Source: Ampullaceana balthica
Taxonomy: Eukaryota > Mollusca > Gastropoda > Lymnaeidae
NCBI GenBank assembly: GCA_944989445.1
Contig: CALYLW010001203.1
Location: 110,313-174,312 of the forward strand
Direction: 5' to 3'
Length of the DNA: 64,000 nt
Made by a program: the position numbers and the translations under genes. Positions 58,501 through 64,000 of the stretch are shown piece after piece. Position 1 is the first letter of the stretch. Every line of letters starts with the position of its first letter. Under the pieces are notes generated by a model. That model made no database searches and was not told where the DNA came from. It saw only the letters and a program-made list of their open reading frames with translations.

Positions 58501-59407
58501 CTGTAAAAAAATATTATTATGACGCCATTGATTTAGCTCATATTTTAATTTTGGAAAAGGGATCAATGTAAAAAGAGGATTTGATGATGGTTAATTATAA
58601 ATAAAAAAAACAAAGGGGGCGCCGTAGGCGCCCTACAACACCTATTATAAAATACTTTGTGTACATTTCAGAAAGTTTAATATTTCGTATATATCAAACA
58701 AAGACAAGTTAGTTGGGCTTTTGAAAAAGGTGGGTGCCGTAGGCGCCCTAAAAAAAGTGCATTTTTTATAAAATAAATAGATTTCAGCTGGAAACTTCCG
58801 TCATTTTTGACGGGTGTACGCTAGTTATAAATATAATTTCTTAAAATTAAGCAAATAACATTACGTGACTAATTACTGCTAAAAGATTATTTGTCTTACT
58901 TGACAAATTATTATAAGTTTTTGCTTTGATTGAATATAAAATTTACTTTTGTATTAATTTTTGACATTTAATATGTACTGCATTTTTACGTGTATGTGAC
59001 TGCAGAAATGATTCTTTTACTATTTATGCTTTCCTGAAGTTGGCTTTATTGGAGTCTGACACAGAGCAAGGGAGTTACACCTTTCAATTAAACAGAACTA
59101 CCATGCACCTCAGAGAAAAAAAACACCAAAAAACCCCCACAAAAAACAACATGCACCTCAGATTTTAAAATATGTGATATCTTGTCTTGCATTAAGAAAC
59201 AGAAGAATAAATCTCGAATCAAAGTTCTATGTTACCTGGTGAGTGTTGTAGTAAAGTGTCTGACCGGCAAAGTCCCATGTGTTGTAGGTGACCTCTACGT
59301 TGTTGCTTGTCTTTACAGTCCAAGACAGAATATCAATACCATTTGTGATGTCCTCCCCTTTGGTGCCCGCAGTTCTTTTAAGGTTACTCATCAGAGCTCT
59401 TAATAAA
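34596..59407 (-). CDS. Roc-COR GTPase with two TIR domains (TIR-Roco protein), 5' end outside the window
   Basis: Predicted GTP-controlled signalling protein: Roc binds GTP, COR dimerises, TIR domains signal or cleave NAD. Exons: 59407-59236, 58309-58163, 57795-57706, 54619-54513, 54318-54237, 54050-53904, 53329-53156, 52738-52640, 52428-52334, 50638-50488, 50267-50150, 49994-49796, 49138-49072, 48734-48570, 48001-47903, 47733-47557, 47426-47352, 47217-47107, 46023-45932, 44952-44811, 43757-43646, 38803-38705, 38204-38130, 37730-37554, 36515-36415, 36046-35829, 34840-34596. All have GT/AG borders; phases agree except across the minisatellite, where extending the exon at 43646 to a second donor (43623) restores frame, giving about 1,185 residues here. 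The P-loop exon lies upstream, beyond the LINE. Family call strong; the 38705-38803 exon is uncertain. Confidence 0.85.
35200..35300. repeat. AGCGCTG...CAGCGCTTTACAT repeat
   Basis: After an (ATA)n run, TTTTTATAGCGCTGTATCC faces GGCTCACAGCGCTTTACATG. This inverted GCGCT motif pair is a common dispersed repeat in animal genomes, often SINE-associated. Class assignment is tentative. Confidence 0.4.
35581..35792. mobile_element. MITE with CAATGTTCCC ends (copy 1)
   Basis: Left CAATGTTCCCTTCAA and right CTTAAGAACATTG are imperfect inverted repeats. The interior (TGCACAGATATTTGATCTGCAG, GAATTACAGCGCAGCAAA) parallels the copy at 45431-45615. Flanking octamers agree at only five of eight positions. 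Confidence 0.55.
36965..37545. mobile_element. 581-bp hAT-like MITE abutting a Roco splice donor
   Basis: Ends TAGGGCATAACCG and CGGTTATGCCCTA are perfect inverted repeats flanked by CGATTTAC at 36957-36964 and 37546-37553. On the gene strand the right-hand duplication is GTAAATCG, the first eight intronic bases after the exon ending at 37554. The interior has CCGAGTAC/CCGAGGCGAAT-type subrepeats and no coding signal. Confidence 0.88.
38979..43648. repeat. 4.7-kb minisatellite, ~22-bp unit, about 210 copies, in a Roco intron
   Basis: The consensus unit is ATACCAGATACATATTTCAAAC (split here as ATACCAGATACA then TATTTCAAAC), with 22-, 23- and 24-bp variants (TCTCCAAAC, TCTTCAAAC). Variant order is repeated at larger scale: a ~330-bp offset (near 40591 and 40921) and a ~1,257-bp offset (near 41031 and 42288). 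On the gene strand every unit contains CTG/GTATGTTTG, matching the donor of the exon that ends at 43646. Open frames inside it are repeat translations, not genes. Confidence 0.95.
43972..44643. mobile_element. Pogo/Tigger-like MITE
   Basis: Ends CAGTCGGACCTTGCTAA and TTAGCAAGGTCCGATGG are near-perfect inverted repeats flanked by TA on both sides, the target duplication of Tc1/mariner-pogo elements. AAGTCGAAAA motifs near the left end fit the pogo type. A fragment of the same family (GGTGTCGGTATGTCAAAGCC, AAGTTGGCTT) lies at about 4670-4880. Confidence 0.75.
45063..45877. mobile_element. hAT MITE (TAGGG...CCCTA, AATCGTTAA-rich) with a nested MITE
   Basis: Left TAGGGGTGTTAACGATTAA and right TTTCCGCAGCCCTA; flanks CTATATTT and CTAAATTT agree at seven of eight positions. 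Both ends carry ATTAATCGTTAA-type repeats like the copy at 13860-14288. It contains the MITE at 45431-45615. Confidence 0.75.
45431..45615. mobile_element. MITE with CAATGTTCCC ends (copy 2, nested)
   Basis: Left CAATGTTCCCTTTAAGC and right GACTTGGGAACATTG, flanked by CATAGTAG and CATTGTAG (seven of eight match). The interior has GCTGCGCATATATTTGA and CACGCAGCATA. It lies within the hAT MITE 45063-45877. Confidence 0.7.
46104..46308. mobile_element. hAT MITE (CAGTGTTTCTCAA family), copy 2
   Basis: Ends CAGTGTTTCTCAA and TTGAGAAACACTG flanked by identical CATTATTG (46096-46103 and 46309-46316). It is the reverse orientation of the copy at 5174-5379 and nearly the same length, so both are recent. 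Confidence 0.88.
46562..46636 (+). ncRNA. tRNA-Val-like sequence (tRNA pseudogene or SINE head)
   Basis: TTCGTAGTGTAGTGGTTATC with ACGTC and GCATGCGAAAAGTC, then GGGTTCAAGCC, matches the A box, anticodon-arm frame and B box of a tRNA-Val. The acceptor stem is mispaired and the anticodon loop is altered, so a working tRNA is unlikely. It lies in a Roco intron. Confidence 0.55.
49190..49377. mobile_element. hAT MITE (CAGTGCTTCTCAA family)
   Basis: Ends CAGTGCTTCTCAAAC and TTTGAGAAGCACTG; flanks TTTTAAAT and TTGTAATT agree at six of eight positions. The interior has GCGGACCGGCA and CGGTCCGCGGACC motifs typical of a common animal hAT MITE type. A left end alone (CAGTGCTTCTCAA) occurs at 25928. 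Confidence 0.72.
49490..49640 (-). repeat. Degenerate LINE 3' tail
   Basis: CTTATCTTATCT, TTCTATAAAGAAGATTATTGC and CATTAGAGTTTTGA follow the tail of the LINE at 55203, with more substitutions than other copies. Confidence 0.5.
51069..51805 (+). mobile_element. PIF/Harbinger-like MITE, most complete copy
   Basis: It starts GGGGCCGTAC after TTA and ends GACGGGCCC before TTA, giving the 3-bp TTA duplication (51066-51068 and 51806-51808). The interior is the reference for fragments at 565-895, 1247-1633, 24817, 25738 and 31570. A 5'-truncated LINE interrupts it. Confidence 0.72.
51373..51716 (-). mobile_element. 5'-truncated LINE insertion
   Basis: Nearly identical to 55203-55540 (TTATCTTATCTGTTTACAG end, then TTGGTTTTCCTGGATTC). 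It encodes the last part of the LINE ORF on the minus strand (KFSFFPSGIRAGNGLPEESR). PIF sequence resumes at CATTTATTC. The high identity indicates recent movement. Confidence 0.8.
52797..52935 (+). repeat. tRNA-derived SINE, head region
   Basis: GATGGTCGAGTGGCATGCGC (A box) and GGTCACGGGTTTGAATCC (B box) give a tRNA-like head, followed by GTGAAGGCAAGGATTTGTTC and AACAAACGGGCTATAGAACG. The same head occurs on the minus strand at 57320-57606, with a different tail. Confidence 0.72.
53685..53950 (-). repeat. ~51-bp tandem repeat made from an exon end and its splice donor
   Basis: Anchors ACATTTGAC at 53739, 53790, 53839, 53891 and a relative at 53944 give spacings of 51, 49, 52 and 53 bp; a further copy starts near 53685. 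On the gene strand each unit contains the last codons of the exon ending at 53904 (VVSVKNSPIQ) and its donor region. The distal copy also has a good donor, ATACAA/GTAAGT, near 53695. Confidence 0.8.
54801..57219. mobile_element. hAT-like element (TAGGGGTCTACCGATAT ends) containing a LINE
   Basis: Left TAGGGGTCTACCGATATGC and right ATATCGGTAGACCCCTA, flanked by ATATTCTT at 54793-54800 and 57220-57227, a perfect 8-bp duplication. The left end is repeated three times (54801, about 54958, about 55116). CCGATATT motifs fill both arms. The LINE at 55203-56571 is inserted in the middle. Confidence 0.85.
55203..56571 (-). mobile_element. Jockey/CR1-type LINE, 5'-truncated with intact 3' tail
   Basis: The minus strand reads PGNYRPVSLTSITCKLLEHI, DTILLDFSKAFDKVHHLSLL, VPQGTVLGPLLLLFYIND and LFADDCIIYRT, then after a frameshift near 55820 VRPALEYASSVWDPSTKENI to the C-terminus at 55278. 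The 3' end has ATAAGATAAG repeats. Endonuclease and N-terminus are missing. It is the most complete copy of the family that also gave 11113-12350 and 51373-51716. Confidence 0.85.
57320..57606 (-). repeat. tRNA-derived SINE sharing its 3' tail with the LINE
   Basis: On the minus strand the head has GGTGGTCGAGTGGCAGCGC and GGTCACGGGTTCGAATCCG, the A and B boxes. The body has GGGCCTAGGGCGTCCCTGAG and the tail ends TTCTGCATAGAAGGAGCGTC then GATAAGATAAG. That tail matches the LINE at 55203, which is how SINEs borrow a LINE's reverse transcriptase. Confidence 0.8.
58393..58825 (+). mobile_element. Small non-autonomous Helitron-like element
   Basis: It begins near TGTCACGCTAGTAGTGTC and ends TTTTTGACGGGTGTACGCTAGT, a hairpin-plus-CTAGT 3' end like that at 31374. 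GGCGCCGTAGGCGCCCTA is repeated twice inside. No coding sequence. The 5' border is uncertain. Confidence 0.45.
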
Positions 59408-59899
59408 CTAAATTTTTTTTTAAAAAGAAAGACATTGCTGATCAATTTAAATAAAGTGTAAACAAGTAAAAAAAAAGTTAATTTAAATAGCAATTCCCTT
59501 TTTATTTTGATCATAATTACTTCATTGAGTTTTGTTAGACATGATATGAAAATGATTTGTGTGCTTACAAAAATTAATGTAATACATCTATTTGTCCGTA
59601 AATAAATATAAATATTATCACACAATTTTGTTGTTTATCTTGTAGTTTATTTGAAAGCCTTATTGCAATTCCATTCTATTTTAAGTTTTGTTATACGATT
59701 TTAATAAAATAAACTGATTGAACTTATTTTTTTTCCACAGATACTTCAAAGCCATCAAAATCTTGAAAACATTTAATGGAAATAAAATTCTATGTATATC
59801 CAGTGACAAAATATAAATTTTTTGTTTTATTTTTCTGTTATTTTAACTGCAAATTTTAAGAACTGTTACAAAATGTTTCAGTGTAGGTTTAATTGTATG

Positions 59900-62800
59900 G
59901 CAGTAGTGATTAGTGGTCCAAGGTTGTCATTGCCAGGGCGGGGGTGGAAGATAAGCATCCACCCCTCTAGAAATGCCCTAAAAGGCTTGCGTCTCTTAAT
60001 GCCTCTGTCAACCAAAATCCAGCTCCTGGCCTTCTCGCGTGGCTCACACAAAAGCCCGGCGGACCATGTTTCTACTAACAGGAGAAGGGATGAAGGCGGT
60101 CAACTGGCGCCTCAAAACCAGTAGCTTCGGGTAGATGAGACTCGTTAACCATGGTCGGTAGCTCATCTAGGTGAGGGAAACTCTTATTCTAAACCTCCGC
60201 TGCCTTGCGGCTAAACCCTCATGGGAAAGGCTAGGGGAGTAAACCCCGACAGAAAATCAGGAAATGGAGCTCCTAAGGCGGTCTGCTACTGAAACAAATT
60301 GCATTCCGACAGCTCCTGCGACGCGAATGGTGCCAAGCCGTATCGACATTAGTCGTTCCATTGGATCCACCATTGGCGTGGAGAGGGGGGATCTGCTGTT
60401 TGGGCAGCAGCTGGTTCTCCATAGTAACACGCCCAGGCTTTATCTTTACTGGAGAGGACACTCCAGCATCGCCGCAAGGTGTGAACACAACACGGGAAGC
60501 AGCAGTTTACCGGTTATAAGCCATAGCTCAATTGGCGTAGAGCTAGGCGCCAGGGGTTGCTTCTGACGGTGGGAGAGATCACCATGTCTCAATGGATCGC
60601 TACCGCCCGCCTCAAGCTGGGCAGCTCCCAGCCAATAAGGTGCTATCCCGCCATGGCCTACCTGCTCCACTGGGTGCGTGGAGCTCAGAGGAACTTCTCA
60701 ACAAGTAGGCCAGTAAATCCTGCACCTAGAAATAAAAAAACAAAAGATAAGAAGACTCCAGCTCTTCGCCTAGCAAGCTGGAACGTTAGGACTATGTGTC
60801 CAGGCATTACTGCCGACCTGCAGCTTATTGATGATGCCAGGAAGACAGCCATCATTGACAGGGAGCTTGCCAGACTAAACATCGACATTGCCTGCCTTCA
60901 GGAGACTAGACTCCCAGAAAGTGGTACCATAAAAGAATGCAACTACACTTTCTTCTGGCAGGGTGGACCAATGGACACACCAAGGCAACATGGGGTTGGT
61001 TTTGCCATAAAAAATGGACTCTGCTCCTCCATAGAACCCCCAACAAAGGGCACTAACAGAATACTAACAATACGACTATCTACATCCTCAGGATTAGCCA
61101 ACATCATCAGTGCTTATGCTCCAACCTTACTCTCGAGCTCAGAAGCGAAAGATCAGTTTTATGATGATCTCAATCAAATACTAGCCAGCATACCCACCAA
61201 TGAAGCAATCTACCTCCTTGGTGACTTCAATGCAAGAGTTGGAAGTGATCACATGGCCTGGCCAACTTGCCTCGGTTATTTTGGAAGAGGCAGGCTAAAT
61301 GAAAATGGGCAGAGATTACTAGAGATGTGCTGCTTACATGGACTATGTGTCACAAATACTTTCTTCAACTGCAAAGCAATCCACCAAGTGTCATGGAGGC
61401 ATCCCCGCTCTAAACACTGGCACCAACTAGATCCTATCATCACAAGACGCACACAACTGGCCAGTGTCCTCCTCACACGCAGTTACCACAGTGCAGACTG
61501 CGACACAGATCATTCCTTAGTGGTTAGCAAGGTAAGGTTACTGCCAAAGAAATTGTACCGCAACAAAAACAAGGGAAAATCTCGCATAGGCATCTGCTCC
61601 ACCAAGAATCCAGAGAGAACAGCAGAATACGCCCAGAGACTACAAGAAGCTCTTGTACAAATGCCACCAGTAGACACTATTGAGTCCAAGTGGTCACATC
61701 TGCGGGACACCATATATGGCTCAGCTATTGCGGCATTCGGCAAGAGAGAACGCAAAAGTGCAGACTGGTTTGAGGCCCATTGGGAGGAAATGAAGCATGT
61801 CACCGATGCAAAAAGAAAGGCTCTTTTAGCCTATAAAGACAGGCCTTGCCCAGAAACTCTACATTCCCTTAAGAGCGCCAAGAAAAATGCCCAGCAGGCA
61901 GCTCGCCACTACGCTAACACGTATTGGCTCAATCTAAGTTCCAGCATACAGTCAGCTGCTGATAGAGGCGATACAAAGGCTATGTACGAGAATATAAAAC
62001 AAGCAACAGGCACTCGATACAAAGGCTATGTACGAGAATATAAAACAAGCAACAGGCACTCTGACCTCCAAGACAGCACCCTTAATGTCAAATGCAGGGG
62101 AAATTATCACTGATCGGGACAAGCAACTCAAACGGTGGATCGAGCACTACCTTGAATTGTACGCAACTATAAACCATGTCTCAACTGCTGCCCTGGACGA
62201 TATCCCAGACCTGCCGGTCATGGAAGAGCTCGATAGCCTACCCACAATGGTCGAGCTAAGTAGAGCCATAGATTGCCTAGCCTGCGGGAAAGCCCCTGGT
62301 AATGATGGAATCCCACCAGAAGTTCTCAAATGTGGAAAAGAAATACTTTTACAGCCTTTGCATGACCTCCTCACTCTGTGCTGGGAACAGGGGCAGATAC
62401 CACAGGAGTTAAAAGATGCCAACATCGTTACACTGTATAAAAATAAAGGAGACAAGAGTGACTGCAACAACTATCGTGGAATCTCTCTCCTCAGTATAGT
62501 TGGAAAGGCCTTCGCCCGAGTTGCATTGACACGCCTGCAGACCCTAGCATCGCGTGTACTCCCAGAATCGCAGTGCGGTTTTCGAGCCGGAAGATCAACC
62601 ATAGACATGATCTTCTCTCTGCGCCAGCTGCAGAAGAAATGCAGGGAGCAACATATGCCTCTATACATCGCGTTCGTCGACCTAACTAAAGCTTTTGATC
62701 TTGTCAGCAGAAGCGGCCTTTTCCAGATCTTAGTAAAAATAGGCTGCCCTACACATCTGCTTAACATCATCAAGCAATTCCACGAAAACATGCAGGGCAC

Positions 62801-64000
62801 AGTGTGCTATAACGGTGCCACCTCAGAGGCTTTCCCAGTAAGTAGTGGAGTAAAGCAAGGCTGCGTGTTGGCACCTACTCTATTCGCAATATTCTTTTCC
62901 ATCTTACTCCAGTATGCCTTCAAGAACAACAGCGAGGGGATATACATACACACCAGAGCTGACGGGAGATTATTCAATATTGCCCGACTTAAAGCCAAGA
63001 CCAAAATAAGGAAGATTTTGCTGTGCGAGCTCTTATTTGCAGACGATGCCGCCTTAATATCCCACACAGCAGACGGCCTGCAGAACCTGGTATCCAACTT
63101 CTCCGCTGCCTGCAAAGAGTTTGGCCTGACCATAAGTATAAAGAAAACCAACATTATGGCACAGGATGCTGCCTCTCTCCTGACTATCACCATTGACGAC
63201 TGCAACCTGGATGCTGTTGACAGTTTTACTTATCTGGGATCAAACATCTCGAGCACCCTCTCACTGGAAGATGAGATAAGTAGTAGGATAGGGAAGGCAG
63301 CAACTGTTATGGCTAGACTGTTCAAAAGAGTCTGGTCCAATGCCAAACTCACAGCAAGGACTAAGCTGCAGGTATACCAGGCCTGCGTACTGAGCACACT
63401 CCTCTATGGATGCGAGTCATGGACCACCTATACCAGGCATGAAAGAAGGCTCAATAGCTTCCACCTCAGATGCCTGCGCCGCATCCTAGACATCAAATGG
63501 CAAGAGAAAGTCCCCAACACAGAGGTCCTGGCTCAAGCAAGCATGAGTAGTATTGCAGCAATATTAAGCCAAAGATGCCTCTGTTGGCTTGGACACGTCA
63601 AGAGGATGCAAAGTGGTCGCATACCCAAGGATGTGCTTTACAGCAAGCTGGCGACAGGGAAAAGGTCGGTTGGTCGGCCATGTCTCAGATACGTGGACAT
63701 ATGCAAGAGAGACATGAAAGTAGCCAACATTGATATACAAAACTGGGAAAACCTGGCAGAGGATAGGTCCACGTGGCGGGCTATAGTGAAAGAAGGATCA
63801 CTAAGAGCAGAGGAGCAAACTAGGGCAGAAGCAGTCGGGAAAAGGGCGAGGAGAAAGGCCAGGCAACACTGCCCCACTGCTTTCGTGTGTGTGTCATGCA
63901 GAAAAGACTGCCACTCAAGGATTGGTCTCATCAGCCACACCAAGAGCTGCAAATAATAAAGATAAATCTATCGTCTTTCGTAGACGGACAGATGCCATAC
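59900..64000 (+). mobile_element. APE-type LINE (RTE/Proto-like), nearly full length, runs to the window edge
   Basis: A GC-richer block inserted upstream of the Roco exons. It has a long 5' leader (about 59900-60583), an endonuclease-RT coding region and a 3' untranslated start after 63956. Its composition contrasts sharply with the AT-rich intron. The leader has an open frame at 60264-60566 that could be a relic of ORF1 but shows no known motif. Clade is uncertain: there is no RNase H and the C-terminus has a zinc finger. Confidence 0.85.
60584..63956 (+). pseudogene. LINE endonuclease-reverse transcriptase, one ORF split by a 46-bp duplication
   Basis: The first part (ATG at 60584) is the APE endonuclease: LASWNVRTM, LQETRLPESG, LLGDFNARVG and CDTDHSLVV keep the Asn, Glu, Asp and His positions. 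The second part (to the stop at 63956) is the reverse transcriptase: GKAPGNDGIPPEVLKCG, FVDLTKAFD, GVKQGCVLAPTLF and ELLFADDAALIS, followed by a thumb and CVSCRKDCHSRIGLISHTK, a Cys/His finger. A 46-bp segment at 61969-62014 is repeated at 62015-62060, shifting the frame; without it a single ORF of about 1,108 codons would run through. No other defect was noticed. Confidence 0.85.

Larger units (their letters stand above)
52334..59407 (-). other. Roc-COR part of the TIR-Roco gene
   Basis: The first exon in view holds the G3 motif as WDFAGQ followed by YYNTHQ, as in Roc domains. The next has VYLLLWSTRQG and the G4-like VGTHCDQ, where THxD replaces the NKxD of Ras. The third ends HFVSSVEG, the G5 position. 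Exons 54619 to 52334 give the COR domain: KVWLDLEKKILG, FLHELGTVQYF, VVINPQWIVNVM, LLQLTEQFDL and IVPCLLPQEVP, then LVYQFSYLPAGLF. The P-loop (G1) and switch I are not in the window. Introns hold a hAT-like element with a LINE, two SINEs and a Helitron. Confidence 0.85.

Noticed and set aside
60273..60888. Minus-strand open frames opposite the LINE
   Set aside because: Shadows of the GC-richer LINE leader and coding strand.

Overview
This is a eukaryotic window from an invertebrate animal genome, most likely a mollusc. The grounds are AT-rich spliced genes, a PARP14-like macro-PARP, a Roc-COR GTPase fused to TIR domains, and a dense mix of hAT, PIF/Harbinger-like, Helitron and non-LTR elements. 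No taxon-specific marker is present, so the species is not claimed.

Layout. Positions 1-12.4 kb are repeats: several hAT elements with 8-bp target duplications (3903-5115; 5174-5379; 5493-9229, itself carrying a MITE at 7103-7369), a tandem pair of CT-rich repeat elements (10.15-11.11 kb) and a LINE fragment. 13,648-22,902 (minus) is a complete six-exon gene for a 1,601-residue RRM/RGG/KH-like/macro/PARP protein. 24.8-32.2 kb is a second transposon graveyard, including an I-clade LINE with a 12-bp target duplication inside a hAT transposase. 34,596-59,407 (minus) holds 27 exons of a 5'-incomplete gene for a Roc-COR-TIR-TIR protein whose introns are full of transposons, SINEs and a 4.7-kb minisatellite. 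59.9 kb to the end is a nearly complete APE-type LINE whose single long ORF is split by a 46-bp tandem duplication.

The two cellular genes share strand and theme. One is a predicted mono- or poly-ADP-ribosyltransferase that would consume NAD and bind RNA; the other is a predicted GTP-controlled TIR scaffold or NAD hydrolase. Both families belong to innate immunity and stress signalling, but a functional link is inference.

The most striking sequence-level observation is that three separate 5' splice sites of the TIR-Roco gene have been remodelled. One seeded a 22-bp minisatellite of about 210 copies, one was tandemly duplicated with a ~51-bp unit, and one became the target-site duplication of a MITE. 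Exons were built by hand from splice signals and checked by phase. The PARP model sums exactly to 1,602 codons. The Roco model is consistent except for one phase conflict across the minisatellite.
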